64,000 bases of DNA from contig JAVFAR010000002.1 in the NCBI GenBank assembly GCA_034002365.1, forward strand, positions 7,088 to 71,087, read 5' to 3'. Origin of the DNA: Trichloromonas sp034002365 (GTDB lineage: Bacteria; Desulfobacterota; Desulfuromonadia; Desulfuromonadales; Trichloromonadaceae). This document shows, one piece after another, positions 10,281 to 19,173 of the stretch. Within the stretch, counting starts at the first letter, position 1. Each line of letters begins with the position of its first letter. The notes under the pieces are model-generated. The model was not told where the DNA came from. It made no database searches and saw only the letters and a list, made by a program, of their open reading frames with translations. The position numbers were made by a program, and so were the translations under genes.

Positions 10281-10667
10281 ATGAAGACCGCCATCCTGCT
10301 GCTGGGGCACGGTTCCCGGGCCGCCGGGGCCAACGAAGCCCTCCATGCCGTTGCCGCTATGGTCCGGGCCGAAACGGGTGCCGGGCTCATTGAGGTCGCT
10401 TTCCTTCCGCCCCATGCTCCCGGTATCGAGCAGGGAATCGACCGCTGTGTCGCCCAAGGGGCGGCGCGGATTCTGCTCTATCCTTATTTCCTCTACGCCG
10501 GGGCCCATGTGCTCAAGGATCTCCCGGCGCAGATCGAGCAGACGCGCAAGCGTCATCCCGGGCTGAAGATGATTCTCGGGGAGCCGCTGGGCGTCCATCC
10601 CAAGCTGGCCGAGATCGTGCGCGAACGCATCGACGCGACGTTGCAGGCGGCCGGCTGGAGCCTTTGA
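10281..10667 (+). CDS. cbiX: CbiX (short), sirohydrochlorin cobaltochelatase
   Basis: A 128-residue single-domain chelatase of the CbiX-S type that inserts Co(II) into sirohydrochlorin, the entry to the anaerobic cobalamin route. The N-terminal LLGHGSRAAGAN contains the metal-binding His and HGSR signature. A second His lies in LYPYFLYAGAHVLKDLP, the family motif for the other metal ligand. I start at the ATG at 10281, which gives the usual length; upstream codons in the same frame show no homology. It lies between the cobS-cobC pair and cbiET, separated from the latter by 171 bases with a possible promoter. Confidence 0.92.
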   Translation: MKTAILLLGHGSRAAGANEALHAVAAMVRAETGAGLIEVAFLPPHAPGIEQGIDRCVAQGAARILLYPYFLYAGAHVLKDLPAQIEQTRKRHPGLKMILGEPLGVHPKLAEIVRERIDATLQAAGWSL

Positions 10668-10685
10668 AAGAGCCTGCCGCCGGTC

Positions 10686-10715
10686 TTGACGAAGGTTCGG
10701 CGAAAACGCTAGAGT
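10686..10715 (+). promoter_or_regulatory. Weak candidate promoter upstream of cbiET
   Basis: TTGACG (10686-10691), an 18-base spacer and TAGAGT (10710-10715) lie in the 171-base gap between cbiX and cbiET. The 123-base leader holds no recognisable cobalamin riboswitch. Confidence 0.3.
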
Positions 10716-10838
10716 GTGCCTGGATTCCTGAAAAATCTTTGAAAAGGAACGGTCTTCCCCGCCGCCGAGGAGAGATGGCGAAAGGGATTCGCACATACCG
10801 GCAGAGAGCCCCCTGATTTTGGAGAGGAGCGGGATAGT

Positions 10839-12050
10839 ATGAACAAGATTTACGTCATCGGCGCCGGGGTTGAAGGGCACGAGGGTTTCAGCCGCCGGGC
10901 TCTGGAACTGATTTCCCAGGTCTCCCTGCTTTGCGGCGGCGAGCGGCATCTGCGCCTTTTCCCCGATTTCGCCGGGGAAAAGCTGGAGATCGACAGCAAT
11001 CTCTCGCACCTGGTGGAGCGGCTCAACGCCCGCAAGGGACCGGCGGTGGTCCTCTCTTCCGGCGACCCCCTTTTCTTTGGCATCGGCCGCATCCTGCTGC
11101 GCAATCTCAACCGCGACGAACTGGAGTTCGTTCCCAACGTCAGCTCGGTCCAGTACGCCTTCGCCAAGATCAAGGAGCCCTGGGACGACGCGGTCTTTGT
11201 TTCGGCCCAGGGCCGGGGGCTCAAGGGGGCGGTGGATCGCATCGTCGCCAACGACAAGGCCGCCGTTCTCACCGATGAAGTCAACACCCCGGCGGCGATC
11301 GCCGCCGAACTCATCGAACGCGGCCGCGACGGCTACACCGCCTGGCTCTGCGAAAATCTCGGCGGCGCCGACGAACGCATCCGCAATCTCTCCCTGCCCG
11401 AACTGTTGCGGGTTTCCGCCTCCCCCCTCAACGTGCTGATCCTCATCAAGGAATACGAAGGGGAGGGGGAGGAGTACGTGCCGACCCTGGGCATTCCCGA
11501 CGAGGAATTCGCCAGCATCAAGAAGCACATCACCCGGGAAGAGATCCGGGTCGTGACCCTGGCCAAACTCAAACTGCGTCACGATATGTGCCTGTGGGAC
11601 GTGGGCGCCGGCAGCGGTTCGGTGAGCATCGAGGCCGACCATCTGCTCCCCAACGGCCGCATCTTCGCCATGGAGCGCAACGACCAGTGCCTCGCCTTTC
11701 TCAAGCAGAACCTCAACAAGTTCCACACCCGCCACGTCACCCTCGTCCCCGGCGAGGCCCCCGACTGTTTCGAGGATCTGCCCGATCCCGACCGGGTCTT
11801 CATCGGCGGCTCGGGGGGGAATCTCTTCCGCATCCTCGAAGCGGTCGACGCCCGGCTTCTCGCCGAAGGGCGCATCGTCATCAACGCCATCACCCTCGAA
11901 ACCCTCACCGCCGCCACCGAGTTTTTCGAGAACGCCGGCTATCAGGTCGAGGTGACCACCGTCAACATCGCCCGCACCCGGCCGCTGACCGAATACAAGA
12001 TGTTCGAGGCCTACAACCCGGTCTACATTATTGTCGGCGAAAAGGGCTGA
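10839..12050 (+). CDS. cbiET: CbiET/CobL, precorrin-6Y (cobalt-precorrin) C5,C15-methyltransferase, decarboxylating
   Basis: A 403-residue natural fusion. Residues 1-200 are the CbiE tetrapyrrole methylase domain (IGAGVEGHEG near the start, SSGDPLFFGIG around residue 74). Residues about 210-403 are the CbiT domain with a Rossmann SAM-binding loop DVGAGSGSVSIE (about 254). Together they methylate C5 and C15 and remove the acetate carboxylate of the corrinoid ring. GGAG precedes the ATG. Downstream the pathway order is interrupted: the next cobalamin gene, cbiG, is nearly 9 kb away, behind a four-gene cassette of different character. Confidence 0.94.
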   Translation: MNKIYVIGAGVEGHEGFSRRALELISQVSLLCGGERHLRLFPDFAGEKLEIDSNLSHLVERLNARKGPAVVLSSGDPLFFGIGRILLRNLNRDELEFVPNVSSVQYAFAKIKEPWDDAVFVSAQGRGLKGAVDRIVANDKAAVLTDEVNTPAAIAAELIERGRDGYTAWLCENLGGADERIRNLSLPELLRVSASPLNVLILIKEYEGEGEEYVPTLGIPDEEFASIKKHITREEIRVVTLAKLKLRHDMCLWDVGAGSGSVSIEADHLLPNGRIFAMERNDQCLAFLKQNLNKFHTRHVTLVPGEAPDCFEDLPDPDRVFIGGSGGNLFRILEAVDARLLAEGRIVINAITLETLTAATEFFENAGYQVEVTTVNIARTRPLTEYKMFEAYNPVYIIVGEKG

Positions 12051-12172
12051 GGCGGCCCGGCGGGCTACGCTGAATACATACGTATCAAATTAGTCTTTCC
12101 ACCCATATTGATGCTTTGTGTTTTCAATTGTCCGGCGCTGTTTGTTGGCAAGTAATTTGAACCGGAGGGGTT

Positions 12173-15100
12173 GTGCCACGGGTCTTCGACAATATTGAAA
12201 AAAAATTGCTGCCTGCCTTGCAGGAAACCTTAAATCTTGCTGATCATGCGGATTTTTGCGTCGGCTATTTCAATTTAAGAGGATGGAAGCAACTCGACTC
12301 CTATGTTGAGAAGTGGAATGGGGGTGCAGGCAACTGCTGCCGTCTGCTTGTCGGCATGCAGCGCCCGCCGCAGGACGAACTGCGAGACCTGTTTGCTCTG
12401 GTTAAGCAGGACACTGGCATCGATAATCAAACGGCTCTCCGTCTCAAAAAGAAGTTGGCAGAAGATTTTCGGGAACAGTTGACCAAGGGTGTCCCGACCA
12501 ACGAGGATGAGACCGGATTGCGCCGCCTTGCAGCGCAAATCAAGGCAGAAAAAGTTGTGCTCAAACTCTTTCTGCGCCACTCTCTCCATGCAAAACTTTA
12601 CCTCCTGTTCCGTCATGATCCCATCAATCCGATCATCGGCTATCTTGGCAGCAGCAACCTCACCTTCCCCGGACTTTCAGGTCAAGGGGAGTTGAATATT
12701 GACGTTCTTGACCATGACGCCACGCTGAAGTTGGCAAAGTGGTTCGAGGACCGCTGGAAAGACCGCTGGTGTCTGGATATTTCCGACGAACTGGTCCAGA
12801 TCATCGAGGAGAGCTGGGCAAGAGAAGAAACCATCCCTCCTTGCCACATCTACCTGAAAATGGCCTATCACCTGGCCCATGAGGCCCGTGAAGGCCTCCT
12901 TCAATTCCGCATTCCCCGTGATTTCGGCAAGAAGCTTTTCGAATTCCAGGCGGCGGCAGTGAAGATTGCCGCCCATCATCTGAACAAACGGGGAGGAGTG
13001 CTTATCGGCGATGTGGTCGGCCTGGGCAAGACCCTCATGGCGACGGCGCTGGTGCGGATCTTTGAAGATGATCATGGCCTGGAAACGCTGATTATCTGCC
13101 CCAAGAACCTCGTGCCGATGTGGGAGGACTATCGGGACCAGTACCGCATGCGGGCCAAGATCCTCTCCATCAGCCAGGCGACCCGGGATCTGCCGAATTT
13201 GCGCCGTTACCGGTTGGTGCTGATAGATGAAAGCCATAACCTGCGCAATCGCGAAGGGAAGCGCTATCGGGCCATTCAGGAATACATCCAGGAGAACGAA
13301 AGCAAGTGCATCCTCCTCTCCGCCACGCCGTACAACAAGACCTACCTCGACCTTTCCAACCAGCTGCGGCTCTTCGTGCCGGAAGACAAAGATCTTGGCA
13401 TCCGCCCGGAACGCCTTATCCGGGAACTGGGGCAGGATGAATTCGTTCGGCGGCATCAATGCCCGATACGGTCTCTTGCCGCTTTTGAGAAGAGTGAATT
13501 CACCGACGACTGGCGCGAGTTGATGCGCCTCTACATGGTGCGCCGCACCAGAAGTTTCATTCAGAACAACTACGCCGATACCGACTCTGAATCTGGTCGC
13601 CGCTTTCTTACGTTTGAAGATGGCAGCCGGTCGTACTTTCCTGCCCGTCAGCCATGCACGGTCAAGTTCACCCTTGATGACAGGGACACCTCCGATCAGT
13701 ACGCACGCCTTTTTGCCCCGGATGTGGTTGACACCATAAACCTTCTTTGTCTGCCCCGCTATGGGCTGGGCAACTATGTTGCCGCATCGCCACACGACCC
13801 GCCCGCTCCCCACGAGGCAAAGCAGCTGCAGGATCTGTCTCGTGCCGGCAAGCGTTTGATGGGATTCTGCCGCACCAACCTGTTCAAGCGTCTTGAAAGC
13901 AGCGGCCAGGCGTTCATTCAATCCATCGAACGGCATATTCTGAGAAATTTCGTATTTCTCCACGCCATTGAACACGGTCAGCCGCTCCCCATCGGTACGC
14001 TCGATGCCGGTTCTCTCGATACGGCAATGTATGATGAAGATGCCGATGATGCCTGCGCGACCGGCGACCTGTTCGATGAGGAGAACGGCGAGGAGTGTAC
14101 GATACGGCGCCCCGTCGGCCCCCGAACAGAAGAAGAGTTCCGGCAGCGGGCAGCTGAAATATATGGAGAATACGCAACCCATTACAAAAAACGTTTCAAG
14201 TGGCTGCGTCCCAGCCTGTTTGTCAAATCACTCGCCAAAGACTTGGCCAGCGATGCAACCGCCCTCTTGCTGGTCCTGCACAAGTGCGGAGAGTGGGATG
14301 CCGCCAGGGACGCCAAGCTTAATGCCCTGCTGGAGCTTCTCACCCAACGGCATCCGGACGAGAAGGTGCTCATATTCACCCAGTTTGCCGACACCGTTCG
14401 CTATCTGGAAACACAACTGAAGGGCCTGGGGGTAACCCAATTGGCAGGCGCCACCGGCGGCACGGCCGACCCGACGCTTCTGTCATGGCGCTTCAGTCCC
14501 GTAAGCAACAACAAGCGGGACAAGGTTGCCCGCGGCGAAGAGTTGCGTATCCTGATCGCAACCGATGTGTTGAGCGAGGGGCAGAACCTTCAGGACAGTT
14601 CCGTCATCGTTAATTATGATCTTCCCTGGGCAATCATCAGGCTGATCCAGCGGGCCGGCCGTGTCGATCGTATCGGACAGCAGGCGGAAACGATTCTCTG
14701 CTATTCATTCCTTCCCGCCGACGGCGTGGAGCGGATCATCAGGCTGCGGGCACGGGTGCGGCAGCGGCTGCAGGAAAACGCCGAAGTGGTCGGTACGGAC
14801 GAAGCATTCTTTGAGGGTGACGGCGACGGTCAGGCCGTCATCGATCTCTACCACGAAAAATCCGGCATACTCGATGGCGATGCGGATACGGAGGTCGATC
14901 TGGCGTCCTATGCCTGGCAGATATGGAAAAACGCCATCAAGAATGATCCCGGTTTGCAGAAAGTTATCCCTGAGTTGCCGCCGGTGGTTTACTCAACCCG
15001 TTCCACTGAAACGGGCCATGAAGGAGTGCTTGTCTATCTCCGCACTGCCGAAGGGAACGATTCCCTGGCCTGGATCGACAGCCAGGGAAATAGCGTCACC

Positions 15101-15610
15101 GAATCCCAGTACGCCATTCTGCGGGCAGCGGAATGCGAACCCGATACCCCGGCGCTGCCGCGTCAGGAACAACATCATGAGCTGGTTCATAAGGGGGTGG
15201 AGCAGATCGTCGCCGAAGAGAAGAACATCGGCGGCCAACTCGGTCGACCGTCCGGTGCCCGCTTCCGTACCTATGAGCGCTTGAAGCGGTATGCCGAAGA
15301 GGTCAAGGGGACGCTGTTCGATTCTCCGGCGCTCCTCAAGACAATTGATGAAATCTACCGTTACCCCTTGCGCCAGACTTCGACCGATACGCTCAATCGG
15401 CAGTTGCGTAGCGGCATTTCCGATCAATCACTGGCCGAACTGGTCATGGCGCTGCGGGAAGAAGATCGGCTGTGCCTCATCCACGAAGAAGAGCAGAACT
15501 TTGAACCGCGTATTATCTGTTCCATGGGGCTTGTAACCCCCCTAGCCCCCCTTATCAGGGGGGGACTTGAAAACTCCTCCCCTGACAAGGGGAGGTCGGG
15601 AGGGGTTTGA
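12173..15610 (+). CDS. PLD-nuclease/SNF2-family helicase, candidate anti-phage effector
   Basis: A 1145-residue cytoplasmic protein. Residues 1-230 form a phospholipase D-like domain with a single HKD-type site (HSLHAKLYLLF, then GSSNLTFPGL and a downstream E). Residues 255-560 are the first SNF2 RecA lobe with Walker A GDVVGLGKT (about 280) and a DESH box (about 351). Residues 720-850 are the second lobe (VLIFTQFADT, ATDVLSEGQNLQ, QRAGRVDRIGQ). Known relatives join phage-restriction islands, but the combination with the three following genes is not one I can name. The start is GTG with CCGGAGGGG upstream. The last 25 or so codons lie in an inserted palindromic repeat that supplies the stop overlapping the next ATG. 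Preferred substrate and partner are inferred, not visible. Confidence 0.82.
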   Translation: MPRVFDNIEKKLLPALQETLNLADHADFCVGYFNLRGWKQLDSYVEKWNGGAGNCCRLLVGMQRPPQDELRDLFALVKQDTGIDNQTALRLKKKLAEDFREQLTKGVPTNEDETGLRRLAAQIKAEKVVLKLFLRHSLHAKLYLLFRHDPINPIIGYLGSSNLTFPGLSGQGELNIDVLDHDATLKLAKWFEDRWKDRWCLDISDELVQIIEESWAREETIPPCHIYLKMAYHLAHEAREGLLQFRIPRDFGKKLFEFQAAAVKIAAHHLNKRGGVLIGDVVGLGKTLMATALVRIFEDDHGLETLIICPKNLVPMWEDYRDQYRMRAKILSISQATRDLPNLRRYRLVLIDESHNLRNREGKRYRAIQEYIQENESKCILLSATPYNKTYLDLSNQLRLFVPEDKDLGIRPERLIRELGQDEFVRRHQCPIRSLAAFEKSEFTDDWRELMRLYMVRRTRSFIQNNYADTDSESGRRFLTFEDGSRSYFPARQPCTVKFTLDDRDTSDQYARLFAPDVVDTINLLCLPRYGLGNYVAASPHDPPAPHEAKQLQDLSRAGKRLMGFCRTNLFKRLESSGQAFIQSIERHILRNFVFLHAIEHGQPLPIGTLDAGSLDTAMYDEDADDACATGDLFDEENGEECTIRRPVGPRTEEEFRQRAAEIYGEYATHYKKRFKWLRPSLFVKSLAKDLASDATALLLVLHKCGEWDAARDAKLNALLELLTQRHPDEKVLIFTQFADTVRYLETQLKGLGVTQLAGATGGTADPTLLSWRFSPVSNNKRDKVARGEELRILIATDVLSEGQNLQDSSVIVNYDLPWAIIRLIQRAGRVDRIGQQAETILCYSFLPADGVERIIRLRARVRQRLQENAEVVGTDEAFFEGDGDGQAVIDLYHEKSGILDGDADTEVDLASYAWQIWKNAIKNDPGLQKVIPELPPVVYSTRSTETGHEGVLVYLRTAEGNDSLAWIDSQGNSVTESQYAILRAAECEPDTPALPRQEQHHELVHKGVEQIVAEEKNIGGQLGRPSGARFRTYERLKRYAEEVKGTLFDSPALLKTIDEIYRYPLRQTSTDTLNRQLRSGISDQSLAELVMALREEDRLCLIHEEEQNFEPRIICSMGLVTPLAPLIRGGLENSSPDKGRSGGV
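15533..15609. repeat. REP-like palindromic element at the helicase/methyltransferase junction
   Basis: Nested inverted repeats: an outer AACCCCCC...GGGAGGGGTT pair, CCCCCC(TTATCA)GGGGGG, and CTCCCC(TGACAA)GGGGAG. It is translated as the tail VTPLAPLIRGGLENSSPDKG of the helicase. Its right end contributes the GGGAGGGG ribosome binding site of the next gene. A related, shorter copy is at 59190-59226. Confidence 0.75.
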
Positions 15611-18600
15611 TGTCCGTTCTCAATGTAGAAAAAACCCGTGACCTGTTGCAGCGCTTTGATTTCAAGGCGTTGTTTATAGAAGAGTTGGGGTGGTCGCAAC
15701 CAACCGGCAAGCAGGCAGCTAACTTCTCCCATGACGGCGTAAGCTATGAACGGCTCCAGATTGCCCAGCTCTCCGGAGTCGTCGTCTTTGAGATTCAAGC
15801 AACAGATGGCAGTATGCCCGATGCCAAGGCCCGCGCTGCTCTGCACAAGGAGATATCCCAGCATCATCACGAAAACCTGCTCATTTTTATCGATCAGAAA
15901 CGCACCCAAAGCCTCTGGTACTGGGTAAAACGTGAAGGGACCAAGACCTTCCCCCGTGAGCACCTGTATGTGCAAGGCCAGCCGGGTGATCTGTTTCTCA
16001 GCAAGCTGGGCGCCATGGTGGTGGATATCTCGGAGCTGGATGCAACCGGCACGCTGCCGGTGACCGAGGTTGCCACCCGCCTGAAGAAGGCGCTGGATAT
16101 CGAGCGGGTTACCAAGAAATTCTTCCGCGATTTTGATAAAGAACGGCTTGATTTCCTCAATCTGATTGACGGGGTTCAGGATGACCGTTTGCGCCGCTGG
16201 TACGCTTCCGTCCTCCTCAATCGCCTGATGTTCATCTGCTTCCTCCAGAAAAAAGGCTTTCTGGATGGCGGCAACCAGAACTACCTGCACGAGAAGCTGG
16301 CCGCAAGCAAGGCGACATCGGGCGAAGACACGTTTTTCTCCGTCTTCCTCAAAGCCCTCTTCTTTGAAGGTTTCGCCAAACCGGAACACGAGCGGAGCCC
16401 GGAGGCCAGGAAGCTGCTCGGCTCCATCAAATACCTGAACGGCGGGCTGTTCCTGCCCCATACTATTGAGCAGACAAATCCCGGCATCCGCATTCCGGAC
16501 ATCGCCTTTGCCAATCTCTTCGAGCTGTTCCAGCGCTATTCCTGGAACCTGAACGACACGCCGGGGGGCAAGGACGACGAGATCAACCCAGACGTTCTCG
16601 GCTACATCTTCGAGAAGTACATCAACCAGAAGGCGTTCGGCGCCTACTACACCCGCCCGGAGATCACCGAATATCTCTGCGAACGGACCATCTACAAGCT
16701 GATTCTCGACAAGGTCAACACCCCCGGCATCCCTGGCGTGCTGGCGGCGCGCCGGTTTGATTCCATTGCCGAGTTGCTGCTGCACCTTGATGCCGACCTC
16801 TGCCGTGAACTGTTGCTCAAGGTCCTGCCTTCCTTGAGCCTGCTCGATCCGGCCTGCGGGTCCGGCGCATTTCTGGTTGCGGCCATGAAGACCCTCATCA
16901 ACCTCTACTCGGCGATCATCGGCAGGATCAAGTTCCTCAATGACCGCAACCTTACCGAGTGGCTGAAAAAGGTCGAGTCCGAGCACAAGTCCATCGCCTA
17001 TTTCATCAAGAAAAGCATCATCACCGACAATCTCTTCGGCGTGGACATCATGGAAGAGGCCACGGAAATCGCCAAGCTGCGGCTCTTTTTGGCACTGGTT
17101 GCGGCGGCGCAGCATGTGGATGAACTGGAGCCGCTGCCGAATATCGACTTCAATATCCTGGCGGGCAACTCCCTGATCGGCCTGGTCCATGTCGATCCGG
17201 CCAAGTTTGATGCGATCACCGCCACGCCGGCCAATAGCTCCTCAACCAAAAAGCAGGATCGGGGCATGGTTGCGGAAGCGCCGGCGCTGGATTTTGGCTC
17301 GTTCAGTACCACCGAGCGGAAGGATTTTGCCAAGGAGTACCGGAACCAGCGGACTGCGGAAACCTTCAGTCACCTGCTGGCGGAAAAGAATCGTCTGATC
17401 GACCTGTTTCGGCACACCGCCGGTTATACCGATGATCTCCGCGCTCTGCGAGACTCTATAGAAGAGAAGAAAAAAGAGGCTATTGCCACCCTCAACAAAA
17501 TTCTTCTGGAAGAGTTCAACACGCTGGGAATCAAGTTCGAGGAAGCCACCTGGGATGCGGCCAAAAACAAGGAAGGGAAGCCGAATAAGCGCGCCCTGAC
17601 CATCAAGGACATCGAGGCGCTGCACCCGTTCCACTGGGGCTACGAATTCGACGAGATTCTCAACAAGCGGGGCGGGTTCGACGCCATCATCACCAATCCG
17701 CCGTGGGAGATCTTCAAGCCGCAGGCCAAGGAGTTCTTTGCCGAACATTCCGAACTGGTCACCAAGAAGACCATGACCATAGAGGAATTCGAGAAGGAAC
17801 AGACGAAGTTGATGAAGGATGCCGACATCCGCGCAGCGTGGATCGAGTACCAGAGCCGCTTTCCCCATGTCAGCCTCTACTATCGCGGCTCAAGGCAGTA
17901 CAAGAACCAGATTTCCATCGTCAACGGCAAGAAGGCCGGTTCGGACATCAACCTCTACAAGCTGTTCACCGAACAGTGCTTCAATCTGCTGCGTCAAGGG
18001 GGCGAGTGCGGCATCGTCATCCCCAGCGGCATCTATACCGACCTCGGTACCAAGCAGCTGCGCGAGATGCTCTTTGCCGAGACCGAAATCACCGGGCTCT
18101 TCTGTTTCGAGAATCGCAAGGAGGTTTTCGAAGGGGTCCACCGCAGCTTCAAGTTCGTGGTGCTGACCTTTGCCAAGGGGGGCGGCACCGCCAGCTTCCC
18201 CACCGCCTTCATGCGCCATGACGTGATGGAGCTGGCGCGGTTTCCGAAGGAAGGGGCGTTGGAGATTCCCGTGGAGTTGATCAAACGCCTCTCACCCGAT
18301 TCGCTGTCGGTGATGGAATTCAAGAACGACCTGGATGTGCGGATTGCGAAGAAGATGCTGAAGTTTCCGCTGCTGGGAGAGAGAATTGAAGGGGTGTGGA
18401 ATGTTGGCTTTACAGCTGAATTTCACATGACCAATGACAGTCACCTGTTTAAGACTGAACCTGGCAAAGGTCGCTTACCTTTATATGAAGGGAAAATTAT
18501 CTGGCACTTTGATAATCACTTCAGAGAACACCGCTATTGGGTGGACGAAAAGGCGGGTAGGGCGGAATTTCTTGGCCGTTCTCCAGACAAAGGGCAGAAA

Positions 18601-19173
18601 TTAGATTATCAGTCATATCGGTTAGGTTTCAGAGATATTGCAGCGAATACAAACGAAAGAACAATGGTTTCTACAATAATTCCTCCAGCATTTCATGGAA
18701 ATAAGCTTCCTACGCTAAAGGTTTATGAAGAAGGGAATCGCGTTGTTAGAGATAAAGAGCAAATCTTCCTTTGTGCTATTTGGAACAGTTTTGTCATAGA
18801 TGCAATATTGCGAATGAAGGTGACAACTACACTGAATTTTTTCTACATCTACCAACTCCCCGTTCCCCGCCTGACCGAAAAAGATCCCGCCTTCCGCCCC
18901 ATCGTCGAGCGGGCCGCCCGCCTGATCTGCACCACGCCGGAGTTCGACGACCTGGCCAGGGAGGCCGGCATCGGCAGCCACAAGAAGGGCGTTACCGACC
19001 CGGTCGAACGAGCCCGCCTGCGGGCCGAGCTGGACGGCCTTATCGCCCATCTTTACGGCTTGACGGAAGAAGAATTTGCCTACATCCTGACGACATTTCC
19101 GCTGGTAGCCGATCCGGTGAAGATTGCCGCCCAGAACGCCTACCGCGATGTCGAGAGAGGGTTGATCAAATGA
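15610..19173 (+). CDS. Eco57I-type N6-adenine DNA methyltransferase (possible type IIG-like R-M enzyme)
   Basis: A 1187-residue protein. SAM-binding motif I is DPACGSGAFL (about residue 417) and catalytic motif IV is NPPW (IITNPPWEIF, about 696), defining an N6-adenine methyltransferase. YYTRPEITEY upstream of motif I is typical of the Eco57I/PglX group. The N-terminal 330 residues (FEIQAT...LLIFID) may be a degenerate or divergent nuclease fold; I cannot point to a certain PD-(D/E)XK site. Residues about 930-1080 resemble a TaqI-like specificity domain (GKIIWHFDNH, FYIYQLPVPR) and are encoded by markedly AT-richer DNA than the flanks. The ATG overlaps the helicase stop (TGATG). It probably marks self DNA or acts in restriction with its neighbours. 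Confidence 0.85.
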   Translation: MSVLNVEKTRDLLQRFDFKALFIEELGWSQPTGKQAANFSHDGVSYERLQIAQLSGVVVFEIQATDGSMPDAKARAALHKEISQHHHENLLIFIDQKRTQSLWYWVKREGTKTFPREHLYVQGQPGDLFLSKLGAMVVDISELDATGTLPVTEVATRLKKALDIERVTKKFFRDFDKERLDFLNLIDGVQDDRLRRWYASVLLNRLMFICFLQKKGFLDGGNQNYLHEKLAASKATSGEDTFFSVFLKALFFEGFAKPEHERSPEARKLLGSIKYLNGGLFLPHTIEQTNPGIRIPDIAFANLFELFQRYSWNLNDTPGGKDDEINPDVLGYIFEKYINQKAFGAYYTRPEITEYLCERTIYKLILDKVNTPGIPGVLAARRFDSIAELLLHLDADLCRELLLKVLPSLSLLDPACGSGAFLVAAMKTLINLYSAIIGRIKFLNDRNLTEWLKKVESEHKSIAYFIKKSIITDNLFGVDIMEEATEIAKLRLFLALVAAAQHVDELEPLPNIDFNILAGNSLIGLVHVDPAKFDAITATPANSSSTKKQDRGMVAEAPALDFGSFSTTERKDFAKEYRNQRTAETFSHLLAEKNRLIDLFRHTAGYTDDLRALRDSIEEKKKEAIATLNKILLEEFNTLGIKFEEATWDAAKNKEGKPNKRALTIKDIEALHPFHWGYEFDEILNKRGGFDAIITNPPWEIFKPQAKEFFAEHSELVTKKTMTIEEFEKEQTKLMKDADIRAAWIEYQSRFPHVSLYYRGSRQYKNQISIVNGKKAGSDINLYKLFTEQCFNLLRQGGECGIVIPSGIYTDLGTKQLREMLFAETEITGLFCFENRKEVFEGVHRSFKFVVLTFAKGGGTASFPTAFMRHDVMELARFPKEGALEIPVELIKRLSPDSLSVMEFKNDLDVRIAKKMLKFPLLGERIEGVWNVGFTAEFHMTNDSHLFKTEPGKGRLPLYEGKIIWHFDNHFREHRYWVDEKAGRAEFLGRSPDKGQKLDYQSYRLGFRDIAANTNERTMVSTIIPPAFHGNKLPTLKVYEEGNRVVRDKEQIFLCAIWNSFVIDAILRMKVTTTLNFFYIYQLPVPRLTEKDPAFRPIVERAARLICTTPEFDDLAREAGIGSHKKGVTDPVERARLRAELDGLIAHLYGLTEEEFAYILTTFPLVADPVKIAAQNAYRDVERGLIK

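Noticed and set aside
10182..10838. Cobalamin riboswitch near cbiX or cbiET
   Set aside because: GGTGCCC-like bases occur at about 10206, but the conserved B12 box and core loops of the class are not found.
12677..14182. Minus-strand open frame of 501 codons within the helicase
   Set aside because: No domain recognised and lies opposite conserved helicase motifs.
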